From Rhizobium sp. L43 (GTDB taxonomy: Bacteria > Pseudomonadota > Alphaproteobacteria > Rhizobiales > Rhizobiaceae): a stretch of DNA of 64,000 bases. Below, in pieces: positions 33,168 to 43,249 of this stretch. The stretch is taken from the NCBI RefSeq assembly GCF_002531725.1, contig NZ_NWSQ01000013.1, forward strand, positions 62,001-126,000, in the 5' to 3' direction. Position numbers and translations under genes: made by a program. A model generated the notes under the pieces. The model worked only from the letters and a program-made list of their open reading frames with translations. It was not told the DNA's origin and did not search any database. The first letter of the stretch is position 1. Each line of letters begins with the position of its first letter.

Positions 33168-35315
33168 ATGCGCATCAACGACGACCGTCATTTCTTCGGC
33201 AGAGTATCCACATTCCTGACGGTGGTATTTTCAACGCTTCTGCTCGCTGGCGCAAACCCCGCCCCGGCGGCCGAAACGACCAATTCTTCGGCGCCGATCC
33301 GGGTTATTATCGAATTGCCGAACGATGAACCCGGACGCGCGCTGGTCAATCGGATCGTTCCCGGCAATCAGGAACCGGCGCAGCCGGTAGCGGTCTCGCA
33401 GGAGACGCCGCCACCATCGATTGCCACCTCGCTACAGGATTTGCGCCAGAGGCTACTCGCACTCGTCAATGCCGTCCCGACCCTCCCAGGTCAGATCCAG
33501 GCGGCCATCCGCGCCTTCCAAACGGATAATCATATCGACCCTGTCGGCCTGATCTTGGCGGTCGCACTCTTTGTCGCAGGCGGATTCGTCGCGCAGCGCC
33601 TTGCCTGGTGGTCCGGGCGAGGGCTTCTCCATTTTGTCCTGACCGCGCCTGCCGACACCGTCCGGCAGCGCATCAGGCTGCACGCGGCCCGGCTTTCAAT
33701 GGGTCTTCTCGCCTTGGTCGGTTACCTGATCGGAAGCCTCGGCGCGTTTATCCTCTTTCCATGGCCTGCCGTGTTCCGCGATATCGCGCTCATCCTGCTA
33801 TCAGCTGCGCTCATGCTGCGCCTTGGCGTGCTTGTCGGCCGCGTTGTCATCGCGCCGGGCGCCCGCTTGCCACATATGCGGCTGCTGACGCTTGTCACAT
33901 CGCTTGCCTGGTTCTGGTACTACTGGCTCCTCGCAATCGTCGCAGTGCTGGCGGCTGGCTGGGCCATCATCGAAGTGATCCGGACGATCGGGGCTTCGCC
34001 CATCCTGGTCGATCTCTTTACTGCGGCATGGTTCGGTGTCGTTTCAATCGCTTTGATCGTCATGATCTGGCTGCGGCACTTTCGTACCGACGGCCCGCCC
34101 GTAAACCGGCTGGTCTGTGTCGGCTTCAGCGCGAGCATCATCCTATCGTGGCTGTTATGGGTGTCCGGGCTGCGCGGTGCATTCTGGACGGTGTTCGTCA
34201 TCACGCTTCTGCCGCTTACCGTTTCGGTGGCTCATGATATCATTCGACGCATCATACAATCCGGGGAGGGGCAGGCGGTCGAAGATCCCACCATCGTCGG
34301 ATGGTCTGTCGTCATCATGCAAACGCTGCGGAACGGCCTCATTGTGGTTGCCGCGCTCCTGATTGCCCGCGCGTGGAATGTTAATCTCGGTGACCTCGCC
34401 GCAGCCGAAACGGTGAGCACGCGGTTGATCCGCGCAGGAATCCGCATCGTGATCGTGCTGCTGGTGACCGACGTTATCTGGAAACTCGCAAGCACGCTGA
34501 TCGACAGCCAGATGGCGGTGGCCTCGCGAAACGCAGAGGCGGGGCATCAGGACGGCCCCGAGGCGCGCCGCCGTCAGCGGCTGAATACCCTCCTGCCCAT
34601 TCTTCGCAACGTGTTGTTCCTGGCGATCGGAGCTGTCGGTTTCCTGATGATCCTGGATGCCGTTGGCGTCCAGATCGGACCGCTGCTGGCGGGCGCCGGT
34701 GTCGTCGGCATAGCCGTCGGCTTCGGTGCACAAACACTCGTCAAGGACATCATTTCAGGCGTCTTTTATCTGTTCGACGATGCCTTTCGCATCGGCGAAT
34801 ACATTCAGGCGGCGAAATATAAAGGGACGGTCGAAGGCTTCTCGCTGCGATCGATCCGCCTGCGACATCACCGCGGTCCGGTCACCATCGTTCCGTTCGG
34901 CGAACTCGGCGCGGTGCAAAACCTCAGCCGCGACTGGGTGATCGACATCATTACGCTTACCCTGAACTATGACAGCGATCTCGAGGAAGTCCGCAAGACC
35001 ATCAAGCGCATCGGCGTCGAGCTTCTGGAGGATGCCGAACTCGGACCCAACATCATCGAGCCCTTGAAAATGCAAGGGATTGAGCAGATGGCGGACTATG
35101 GCGTGCAGATTCGTCTGAAGTTCATGGCGAAACCCGGCGAACAATTCGCCGTTCGCCGAAAGGCGCTCGCCATGCTCAAGAAGACATTCGCGGAAAAAGG
35201 CATCCAGTTCGCAACTCCGACGGTTCATGTCTCCAGCGGCACGGATGCAGCGGCAACCGCCGCCGCGTCGGAACTCCAGAGGCCATCAAAAATCATCCCA
35301 ACACCGCAGGAATAG
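33168..35315 (+). CDS. MscS-family mechanosensitive channel (715 aa)
   Basis: The product starts with a signal peptide (cleavage near APAAE), a periplasmic region with a Pro-rich linker, then about eight to ten membrane helices and the MscS core near residues 490-640: the pore helix LAGAGVVGIAVGFGAQTLVK, then DIISGVFYLFDDAFRIGEYI and FSLRSIRLRHHRGPVTIVPFG. The extra N-terminal helices place it in the large MscK/YbdG-like group. It would open under membrane tension to release solutes in osmotic downshock. It is an isolated gene. Confidence 0.9.
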   Translation: MRINDDRHFFGRVSTFLTVVFSTLLLAGANPAPAAETTNSSAPIRVIIELPNDEPGRALVNRIVPGNQEPAQPVAVSQETPPPSIATSLQDLRQRLLALVNAVPTLPGQIQAAIRAFQTDNHIDPVGLILAVALFVAGGFVAQRLAWWSGRGLLHFVLTAPADTVRQRIRLHAARLSMGLLALVGYLIGSLGAFILFPWPAVFRDIALILLSAALMLRLGVLVGRVVIAPGARLPHMRLLTLVTSLAWFWYYWLLAIVAVLAAGWAIIEVIRTIGASPILVDLFTAAWFGVVSIALIVMIWLRHFRTDGPPVNRLVCVGFSASIILSWLLWVSGLRGAFWTVFVITLLPLTVSVAHDIIRRIIQSGEGQAVEDPTIVGWSVVIMQTLRNGLIVVAALLIARAWNVNLGDLAAAETVSTRLIRAGIRIVIVLLVTDVIWKLASTLIDSQMAVASRNAEAGHQDGPEARRRQRLNTLLPILRNVLFLAIGAVGFLMILDAVGVQIGPLLAGAGVVGIAVGFGAQTLVKDIISGVFYLFDDAFRIGEYIQAAKYKGTVEGFSLRSIRLRHHRGPVTIVPFGELGAVQNLSRDWVIDIITLTLNYDSDLEEVRKTIKRIGVELLEDAELGPNIIEPLKMQGIEQMADYGVQIRLKFMAKPGEQFAVRRKALAMLKKTFAEKGIQFATPTVHVSSGTDAAATAAASELQRPSKIIPTPQE

Positions 35316-35462
35316 CAGCGTCGCGCCGTTTTATAAGGGCAAGTCCGGGAGCGGCCGATTTAAAAGAATGGGACTATCAGATGAATGGCGAAGGCATGCC
35401 ATTGTAATCAAATAGCATTCTCATGTTCCATAATCTGTCTTATGCGATTTTTGTTTGTCACC

Positions 35463-35502
35463 GCAAAGTTGAAGTGTCCTGATCCTGCAAAGTTGGAATG
35501 TC
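35463..35502. repeat. Direct repeats resembling an insertion-sequence end
   Basis: GCAAAGTTGAAGTGTC (35463-35478) and GCAAAGTTGGAATGTC (35487-35502) are tandem copies at a 24-base period in a 228-base spacer with no gene. Short repeats ending in TGTC are typical of the ends of IS21-like elements, and the neighbouring kinase gene is broken. No transposase is present, so this is at most a remnant. Confidence 0.45.
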
Positions 35503-35543
35503 ACTCTCCTCGGCTTTAACGAGATCTGGGAGATTGTTTGCGC

Positions 35544-36130
35544 CTAGGATAGTGCGCGGTACACGAACTCGTCGAAAAGAGCGGTTATGGCGGGCTCGTC
35601 TGAAGCTTCCACGGTCCTTAGGCCGTGTTCCCGGGCAGCCGCGTGCATTTCGGAATTTTCGCGCAAGGAACGATCTATAAATTTATCGATTATGTCGCGC
35701 CTGGCTTTCTCGGCGATATCGTATTGTGCCGAGACGCACATCCTCTCTCTTAGAAAATCACTATCGGCGTAAAGATGTGCGCCAGACAGATCATCGCCAA
35801 TGAGACCAGCTGTATATTCTGGGCGCAAGGCAGAGCCCTCAAGCACGAAAGGCCTTTGAGCCCGTCTCTCGGCCTCGATTCTTTGCTCGATGCTGGGCCA
35901 CATGTTTCGTGGTGAACCTTCAGGAACCAATGGATTGTCTCTAAAGAGAGGCGCGAATAATACTCGGCGACCGGAGCGCGTACATCCGGCCATGGCCGAC
36001 CAGGGTGACGCCCAAACTCGTCAGTCGAAGTTACGTTCCACCCAAGTGTTTCAGCTAGACGCTTGGCGAGGGTTGTCTTGCCGGCATGAGAACTTCCCGA
36101 GATCAAGATGCCTGAAATTCGTTGCGTCAT
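35544..36130 (-). pseudogene. P-loop kinase-like gene with a one-base frameshift
   Basis: The first frame (from 36130) carries the P-loop ILISGSSHAGKTTLAKRLAE and runs to ...WFLKVHHE. The second gives NMWPSIEQRIEAERRAQRPF ... LRERMCVSAQYDIAEKARRD to the stop at 35544. The two join at 35905-35907, where one A (minus strand) is missing from a run: GAAACATGTGG for GAAAACATGTGG. The joined product of about 195 residues resembles small AAA/zeta-type nucleotide or sugar kinases; the substrate is unknown. The homopolymer site makes sequencing error a real possibility. Confidence 0.72.
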
Positions 36131-36558
36131 CTAAGCACCACCTCGTTGTCTGTTTGTGCCGTCGCGCGCACGAGTAGCGGGTCTGCGACTATCAACATCA
36201 AGCAGTTCCAGCAATCTCGTGCAGCGGATTTCTGTATTTAACTTTGTAAAACAATGAGATATAGAACTTTTCTTATCTATGAGACAGACCGCTCTAGTCG
36301 TCATCCCTTTCGTCAAGGCCGAGGTCTTCAAGGTCTCGAAAGCGACCAAGACCCAGAGCATCGAACTCGTCGGCGTTTCCAGCGGCGTCGACGCCGAGCA
36401 GCCGCAAAGCTGTGTTGATCGGGGTCGCTCGGGCGAATTGCGGCCTGCCACACCGGTATCGCGGCGCAGAACGCCATATTGGAGCTATCGCAGGCTACCG
36501 CTCAATCGGCTGCTTTCAGCGGAAAGGCTCTTCATTGCCATGATCCACCGCCTCGCGC
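36131..36558. other. Spacer with a possible coding remnant
   Basis: No complete gene is recognised in 428 bases. On the minus strand, the frame ending at a TAG at 36294-36296 reads QFARATPINTALRLLGVDAA and then DEFDALGLGRFRDLEDLG over about 60 residues after an upstream stop. It has protein-like composition and no start codon, so it may be the 3' end of a lost gene. Confidence 0.3.
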
Positions 36559-37344
36559 TCATCGGGTCCGTCTAAACCACTCCCGCTTTTGAACGGTCCT
36601 GATCTCATCCAGATCGAAGTCTACGGTGACGAGCTCTTGCTGCTTGCCGCCCATGATCAGAATCCTGCCCAATGGATCGACGGCGAATGAATGCCCATCA
36701 TCTTTCGGTGCCGGATAATTGGCCACAGCCATTCCGACGGCGGACTGGAAGGCCAGTGCGCGCACCCCGGCCACGCGCACGTCCCCTACGCCTGGATCGT
36801 CCACGAGCGGACAACTGTTCGGAACGAGGATAATCTCCGCGCCGTCCCGAACGAGATCCGATCCTACATCGGGAAACTCCCGATCCATGCAGATCATTAT
36901 GCCGATCGCCACCTCCCCCACCTTGGTCTTCAGCCTTGTTACGCTTGAGCTTTCGCCCGGCGCACAAGCCTCTTCCGGAACGTCGAAGAAGCAAATATGA
37001 CGCTTGCGTTGATGGAGGACAATTTCGCCGCTGTCGTCAATCAATACGGCCGAGTTGAATGGTTTGGCCTCGCCCCGTTCAAGGAACGTCGCCACGACCG
37101 CAAGGCTATTGTTGCGCGCGGCCTGTCGAAATCTGTTCAGGTAGGGACCGTCAATCGACACTGCCGCGTCGATCCAAGCCTGCCGGGACGCAGCATCTTC
37201 GGAACTAAAACGACTGTACCCATTCGAAAACATCTCGGGAAACAGGATGATAGCAGCTCCTTTTTCCGCGGCAGATGCGCAGATCTCATCAATATCCACG
37301 GCGGTCGTCATCTGCGCCAACGCGATTCGAAAGGTGTTTGCCAA
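36559..37344 (-). CDS. Nitrilase-superfamily carbon-nitrogen hydrolase
   Basis: This 261-residue cytoplasmic enzyme has the Glu-Lys-Cys triad of the nitrilase superfamily: E37 in IILFPEMFSNGY, Lys in LHQRKRHICFFDVPE and Cys in IGIMICMDREFPDVG. Such enzymes hydrolyse amides or nitriles; the specific substrate is unknown. It lies alone between the broken kinase and the cyclase gene. Confidence 0.9.
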   Translation of the reverse strand: MANTFRIALAQMTTAVDIDEICASAAEKGAAIILFPEMFSNGYSRFSSEDAASRQAWIDAAVSIDGPYLNRFRQAARNNSLAVVATFLERGEAKPFNSAVLIDDSGEIVLHQRKRHICFFDVPEEACAPGESSSVTRLKTKVGEVAIGIMICMDREFPDVGSDLVRDGAEIILVPNSCPLVDDPGVGDVRVAGVRALAFQSAVGMAVANYPAPKDDGHSFAVDPLGRILIMGGKQQELVTVDFDLDEIRTVQKREWFRRTR

Positions 37345-37595
37345 ATCCTATCCTCCTGCTGCCGTCATTGCGATCATGATGCGCGAACGTCCAGATCTCA
37401 ACCCAACCGATAGAGCCTTCACGCCGGCACGCGCAATCGATCAACTCCGGTATGCGTGCTCTTATCGATCGTCGTTCTGCCGCTTTTGTTTAGTGCTTGC
37501 AGGCCCCAAGCAGCAGGTTCATGCTGCCCCTGTTAAGGTCCGCTGGTTACGGGTGAAATCGCCGTGACGGATCGGGCCTTCGTGGGACGCGTGCG

Positions 37596-40500
37596 ATGGA
37601 GTGCGCCGGCTGCGGTTTCGATATTCAGAGCGGTTTTGCTTTCTGTCCGCAATGCGGCACAAGGCAGCCTGTCTCCTGCGCCGCCTGCGGCAATCCTTGC
37701 CAGCCCGATTTCGCCTTCTGCCCCCGTTGCGGCGCATCGATCGCAGGCAAGGTCCAATCCGTATCGAAGCCCGGCATCGAGGCGATGCCGTCCAAATCGG
37801 AGGGCGATGCCGACCGGCGGCCGGTCACGGTGCTCTTTGCCGATCTCTGCGGCTTCACGACGCTGAGCGAGCAGATCGACCCCGAGGTGATGCGGGTGCT
37901 GCAGAACGAATTGTTCGAAGAGATGACGCAGGCGGTCGAGGCCTATGGCGGCTTCGTCGACAAGTTCGTCGGCGATGCGCTGCTGGCGCTGTTCGGCGCA
38001 CCGGTCGCCCATGAGGACGATCCGGTACGGGCGCTCGGCGCCGCTCTCGATATGATCCGTCGGGCCGCTGAGGTCGGCGAGCGCTGGCACGCACGCGCCG
38101 GCGTGCCGCTGCGTCTGCATATCGGCATCAACAGCGGCCCTGTTGTCACCGGCGGTTTCGGCGCGGTCAGTACAAAATCCTATTCTGTGACCGGCGACAC
38201 GGTGAACACCGCCCAACGCCTGCAATCCATGGCCGGTGAAAACGATATCCTTGTGGGGCCGCTGACCTATCGCCTCACCCGCCATGCCTTTGCCTTCGAC
38301 AGTCTCGGCGCGCAGACCTTGCGCGGCAAAAGCGGAAACGTCCTCGTCCATCGGTTGACAGGGCTGCTGGAAGCGCCGCATACGGCGCGCGGGCTGGAAA
38401 GTCTCGGCCTTCAGGCGCCGATGATCGGACGGGATACGGAGTTGTCGCGGCTGCTGACATGCCTCGATCTCGCCTGCAGCGGTGCGGCCCAGCTCGTCCG
38501 CCTGATCGGCGAAGCCGGTATCGGCAAGTCGCGGCTCGCCAACGAATTCGTCGCGATCGCCGGCACGGCTGCCCGTTTCCAGGGCCTTGCCATCCGCAAG
38601 GCAACCTGCTCTCCGCTCGGCGAACAATCCTATGGCACGCTCGCCGCAGTCGTGCGCAGCGCTTATGGCATCGGCGAGCGGGATGATCTCGACCGGACAC
38701 GGCAGCTGCTGGCAACGGGGTTCCGCGCGCTCGATCTGACCCAGGAGGACGTCGAGGGACTTTTGCCGCTGTTTCAGCACGTCCTCGGCCTCGGTGATCC
38801 CGATGGTGCATTGCGGCACATCGAGCCGGAGCAGCTGCGGCGGCAGATCTTCTATGCGGTCCGCACCGTCTTCGAGCGGCGGCTGGCGCAAAGTCCGCTG
38901 CTGCTTGTCATCGAGGATCTGCACTGGGCGGACGCCGCCTCGCTCGAGGTGCTTCGCTTCATGATGGATCGGCTGGAGCGCAGCCGGCTGATGCTGCTAG
39001 CGATCTACCGGCCGACATCGCAGACCGACCCGCTGGATTCCCATCGCGTCAACGTCACCGTACAACGCCTCGGCCCCCTCGCCGCAGCCGATGGGCAGAG
39101 GCTGCTTGCCGCCCTTTTCGGCGAGGCTCATGGCAAGTTGCCGGTCGCGATGCGCAAACGCATTCTCGACCGGGCCGGCGGCAATCCGCTTTTCATCGAA
39201 GAAATCCTTCGGGCGCTGATCGACATGGGCACATTGCACAATGATGGTCAGCGCTGGCACCTCGCCGCCGAAGACACGGACGTCGATATACCCGTCAACC
39301 TGCAAGCCCTGCTGCTTGCCCGTGTCGATCGTCTGCCGCAGGAGATCAGACGCCTGGCGCAGGAGGCAGCGGTGGTCGGCCCGAAGTTCGATACCGCCCT
39401 GCTCCGCGCCATCGCCGCCGACCCGTCCGCCGTCGATGCGGCACTGGATTATCTCTGCGATGCCAATATCACAGAGGAATTGCGTGGGCCCGATGCCGCG
39501 ATATCGCCGGGCTACCGCTTCAGTCAGACGCTGATGCATGATGTCGTCTACCATAATCTCCTGCTGCAACGGCGCATGGAGCTTCATCTTCGGATCGGAC
39601 GGGTTCTGGAGCGCCAATATGGCCTGACGCCCGAGCGGCCCGAGCATCTGGCCCAGCTCGGCCATCATTTCAGCCTGACCGCCGAAAAGGCCAAGGGCGC
39701 CAGCTATCTGATGGCGGCGGGCGATCTGGCGCGCAAGACCTACGCCAATGACGATGCCATGCGCCTCTACCGTCAGGCCCTTGGGGCCTTCGCAAACGAG
39801 CCGGAAGCGACAGCGGAGCAATTGGCGCTGCTGGAGCGTCTTGCCGATCTCTGCGCTCCTGCCGGCCGCCGCGACGATGCCTTGAACCACTACCAGCAGG
39901 CGCTTGCGATCCATCGCGCCAGAGACGACCGGATCGCCGCAGCGAGGATATTGCGTAAGATCGGCCGCTTGCACCTCGATGCAGGGCGCCGCGACCAGGC
40001 GGAGACACATTGCGCCGCGGCCGAGGTGATGATCGCGGCGATCGATGCGCCGGTCGAACATGCGCATCTCCTGCAGGAGCGCGGCCATCTGGCCTTCCGC
40101 ATGGGCGATCAGGCTGCCGCCGCCGAGTGGGCGACGCAGGCGCTGCAATGCCTGCAAACGTTACCGATCGACGGAACGACCGAGGCCGGACGGGAGGCGG
40201 CGCGCGCCATGGCGGAAGCACTGAATACCAAGGGTGCCGCTCTTGCACGGCTCGGTCGCCGCCGCGATGCCGTGCTTGAGGTGGAGCACAGCCTCTCGGT
40301 TGCCGAAAAGGCCGATCTGCAAAGCGCCGCCTGTCGCGCCTATTCCAATCTCGGCGTTCTCTACACGATCGTCGATCCGGCCCGCGCCATCAAGATCTGC
40401 CGGCGCGGGCTGGAGGTTGCGACCCGTATCGGTGATCTCGGCTTTCAGGCGCGGCTTCTCGCCAATCTTGCGGTTTCCTGCTGTACCTTCACCGATCGCT

Positions 40501-40841
40501 GCGCCGCCGAGGGCGTGCCGGCAGCGGAGAAGGCCGTCGAAATCGACCGGGCGCTCGATCAGCGCGACCATCTCTCCGTACCGCTGATCGTCCTCGGGCA
40601 GATTCATCAATGCCACGGGCAGCCGAAGCTAGCCCGTAAGTATTACGAGGAAGCCCTTGAGGTTGCAAAGGAAATTGACGAGCCGCAACTGCTCTTTCCG
40701 TGTTATGATGGCTTGGCGACACTGAGCCTCGAACATGACGACATGGACGAGGCGGAACGGTATTTCACGCTGGCACAGGATGTGTGCATGCGCCACAACC
40801 TCGATCCAGGCACACTTGTCGTCTTGCCGTTTCTCGACTGA
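37596..40841 (+). CDS. Class III adenylate/guanylate cyclase fused to AAA ATPase and TPR (1081 aa)
   Basis: This large protein has a double zinc ribbon at residues 3-50 (CAGCGFDIQSGFAFCPQCG, CAACGNPCQPDFAFCPRCG), a class III cyclase domain at about 75-260 (RPVTVLFADLCGFTTLSEQI, GDALLALFGAPVAHEDDP, TGDTVNTAQRLQ), an ATPase with P-loop LIGEAGIGKSRLANEF near 305 and the Walker B-like LLVIEDLHWADAASLEVLRF, and a C-terminal TPR-rich half. Such fusions are thought to couple signal-dependent ATPase/TPR switching to cyclic nucleotide synthesis in the cytoplasm. There is no signal peptide or membrane helix. The gene is followed by a redoxin gene after 73 bases. Confidence 0.92.
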   Translation: MECAGCGFDIQSGFAFCPQCGTRQPVSCAACGNPCQPDFAFCPRCGASIAGKVQSVSKPGIEAMPSKSEGDADRRPVTVLFADLCGFTTLSEQIDPEVMRVLQNELFEEMTQAVEAYGGFVDKFVGDALLALFGAPVAHEDDPVRALGAALDMIRRAAEVGERWHARAGVPLRLHIGINSGPVVTGGFGAVSTKSYSVTGDTVNTAQRLQSMAGENDILVGPLTYRLTRHAFAFDSLGAQTLRGKSGNVLVHRLTGLLEAPHTARGLESLGLQAPMIGRDTELSRLLTCLDLACSGAAQLVRLIGEAGIGKSRLANEFVAIAGTAARFQGLAIRKATCSPLGEQSYGTLAAVVRSAYGIGERDDLDRTRQLLATGFRALDLTQEDVEGLLPLFQHVLGLGDPDGALRHIEPEQLRRQIFYAVRTVFERRLAQSPLLLVIEDLHWADAASLEVLRFMMDRLERSRLMLLAIYRPTSQTDPLDSHRVNVTVQRLGPLAAADGQRLLAALFGEAHGKLPVAMRKRILDRAGGNPLFIEEILRALIDMGTLHNDGQRWHLAAEDTDVDIPVNLQALLLARVDRLPQEIRRLAQEAAVVGPKFDTALLRAIAADPSAVDAALDYLCDANITEELRGPDAAISPGYRFSQTLMHDVVYHNLLLQRRMELHLRIGRVLERQYGLTPERPEHLAQLGHHFSLTAEKAKGASYLMAAGDLARKTYANDDAMRLYRQALGAFANEPEATAEQLALLERLADLCAPAGRRDDALNHYQQALAIHRARDDRIAAARILRKIGRLHLDAGRRDQAETHCAAAEVMIAAIDAPVEHAHLLQERGHLAFRMGDQAAAAEWATQALQCLQTLPIDGTTEAGREAARAMAEALNTKGAALARLGRRRDAVLEVEHSLSVAEKADLQSAACRAYSNLGVLYTIVDPARAIKICRRGLEVATRIGDLGFQARLLANLAVSCCTFTDRCAAEGVPAAEKAVEIDRALDQRDHLSVPLIVLGQIHQCHGQPKLARKYYEEALEVAKEIDEPQLLFPCYDGLATLSLEHDDMDEAERYFTLAQDVCMRHNLDPGTLVVLPFLD

Positions 40842-40914
40842 GCGTCCTCGTCTTGAGGATTGCCGAAGATCGATTAATCAAATCGATTCAAACGCATAAA
40901 GGGAGGAACTAAAC

Positions 40915-41595
40915 ATGCAGGAGAACCACTCGGAAAGACCGTTGCAGCCTGGAGACCGCGCGCCGAACGTGGTGCTGGATGCGATCACCCGCCAGGGCAA
41001 GATCGCCATCGACGATTTTCGCGGCCAGAAGCCGGTGCTTGTCGGCTTGTTCCGCGGACTGCATTGCCCCTTCTGCCGCCGGCAGATCGCCGCCATGGCC
41101 GAACTCACCGATGCATTGCAGGAGAAAGGCATCGACAGCCTTACCGTCGTCAACACGCCGATCGAGCGCGCCCGCCTCTATTTCCGCTACCATCCGCTTC
41201 CCAATCTGCTGGCGGCCTCCGACCCGGAACGGATATCGCACAGGGCCTTCGGCTTACCGAATGTCCAGTTCACGGAAGACGAGAATGACTGGCCGCACAA
41301 GCTCAGCATGAGCACGGTAACCTCGATGCGTATCGACATGCCGGGTGAGCTCCCCGAGCCGATGGATGTGATGGCGGCGGTGGACTATCTGGACAAGGCG
41401 GATGGTTATGAATTCACCGAGGACGACACGCAGATGATTGCTACCGGCCACGGCCAGCTTGTCGGCGAATTCCTGCTCGATCGCGATGGTGTCGTGCGCT
41501 GGTGCTTCACCGAAGTCGAGGATGGCGGCCGCCATATGTTCGGCGGCCCAGCGCCTCGAGAAGTGATGTCGGCAGCGTCGAATATGGCTGTTTGA
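40915..41595 (+). CDS. Peroxiredoxin/thioredoxin-like (AhpC-TSA) protein with CPFC motif
   Basis: This 226-residue protein has a thioredoxin fold with PVLVGLFRGLHCPFCRRQIA (CPFC active site) and a C-terminal half that differs from classical AhpC (HGQLVGEFLLDRDGVVRWCF). It probably acts as a cytoplasmic thiol-disulfide or peroxide-reducing enzyme. A GGGAGG precedes the ATG. It follows the cyclase gene and may share its transcript. Confidence 0.85.
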   Translation: MQENHSERPLQPGDRAPNVVLDAITRQGKIAIDDFRGQKPVLVGLFRGLHCPFCRRQIAAMAELTDALQEKGIDSLTVVNTPIERARLYFRYHPLPNLLAASDPERISHRAFGLPNVQFTEDENDWPHKLSMSTVTSMRIDMPGELPEPMDVMAAVDYLDKADGYEFTEDDTQMIATGHGQLVGEFLLDRDGVVRWCFTEVEDGGRHMFGGPAPREVMSAASNMAV

Positions 41596-41642
41596 AGCGG
41601 ATGATTTGTTGTGATCATTCCTCGGCTCGATGAGATGGGGCG

Positions 41643-43135
41643 TCAGGGAAGGCCGGCCTTACGGTAACCCTCGACGAAATGCGCAAGCGTCACGGCATCG
41701 CGGAAGGGTTCGGTCGCCGCCCAGTGCCGGGTTGAAAATTGCGGGTTGGCGACGAGGAAGAGTTCGGCCTCCCCGCGCGCCTCGTCGAGCCGGCCGAGTT
41801 GAGCAAGGCTTGCTGCCAGGAAACGGCGGGAGCTCGTCCGATAGGTCTCGTCCCGGCGCAAGGTCTTGACGGCGGCTTCGTACTCACCGGCGGCATATTG
41901 CGCCTGGCCGAGCGTCAGATAATACCAGCTTGCCGGAAACGGATTCAGCCGGAAGGCCTTGGCAATGTGTTCGAGGCCCTCCCCGACCCGCCCCGCCAGG
42001 ACCGCGATGTCGGATAGGGCTGCAAAGGTGTCGGCCTCGTTCGGGTCGAGATCGATCGCCTTGGCAAATTCCGCATCCGCCTCGGTGAAGCAGCGCTCAT
42101 AGGCAAGCAGATAGGCCAGGATCCAGCGACTGCCGGCATCTTCGGGATCGAGCGCGACAGCCCTGCGTGCCAGTTGCAAAGCGAGGCTACGGCTGGATTC
42201 CGTCGGTCCGCCGCTATGGACCCATCCCATCCAATGGTTCATGGCCAGCCAGCGATGGGCCTCGGCATAGTCAGGGTCGAGGGAAATGGCGCGCGTCAAC
42301 ACCGCTTCCTGTGCCGACTGCGGGGCGTCATCCATCAGCTTGCGCGCCCGCACGCAGAGATCGTAAGCCTCGATGCTGCTCGGCCGATTGCGCGGCGGCG
42401 GTGAACGCAGCCGGCCGAGCAGCGCCTCGACGATCTTGCCGGTGACTTCGTCCTGGACGGCAAAGATATCCTCCAGGCTGCGGTCGAAGCGTTCTGCCCA
42501 TGATGCGCGCCGCTCACCGCGTCGACCAGCTGGGCGTTGATGCGCACTCGTCCCGCGGCGCGTCTTGCGCTCCCCTCCAGCAGATAGCGCACGCCGAGCT
42601 CCTCGGCGATCCCGCGCACATCAATCGCCTTCCCCTTGTAGGCGAAGGCCGAATTGCGGGCGATGACGAACAGGCCCGGCATCCTGGAGAGGTCGGTAAT
42701 GAGGTCTTGGGTCAGCCCATCCGCGAAGGCGTCCTGCTCGGGATCGTTGCTGATATTGACGAAGGGCAACACCGATATCGATGGTTTGTCGGGCAGCGGC
42801 AAAGCTGTTCGCTTCGCGCCCAGCTGATTTATGGCCTCTGTGAAGCGGTAGCCGACGCGCGGCACCGTGGAGATCCATTCACCGCCGCCGGCGGCCGGAC
42901 CGAGCAGCTTGCGCAGCCGAGCGATCTGGACGGTGAGGTTGCCTTCCTCGACCGCCCTGCCCGGCCACGCTGCATCCATCAGTTCGGCCTTGCCGAGGAT
43001 TTCGCCGGGCCGCCCGACGAGTGCTGCAAGCAGCTCTAGCCCGCGGTGGCCAACGGCAACGGGATCGTCGTCCCGAAGAAGCGTTCCCGCAGCCCGATCA
43101 AGCACGAACGGACCAAAGGCAAAGCGTAGTCCCAT
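41643..43135 (-). pseudogene. Winged-helix/TPR regulator gene (CadC-like output) with a frameshift
   Basis: The N-terminal frame (from 43135) has an OmpR-type winged helix (RFAFGPFVLDRAAGTLLRDD ... VPRVGYRFTEAI, residues 1-100) and a TolB-N-like domain (SISVLPFVNISNDPEQDAFADG). The second frame (to 41643) has the TPR part (RAISLDPDYAEAHRWLAMNH ... AEADTF-like repeats). They join near 42503, where one missing T in CATTGGGCAG would restore ...SGAHHWAERFDRSLEDIFAV. The intact protein would be about 497 residues and would regulate transcription through protein-protein sensing. It is divergent from plsY. Confidence 0.8.
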
Positions 43136-43249
43136 GCTGCGTATCCTAGAGACTTTAAAGCTTGGATGGAACTAAGGACGCAAGCGGTGTATTCCACAGA
43201 TAACGACCATTGATAACGCCCTGAGAAAGAGAGCGTCGAGGTGACTTCC

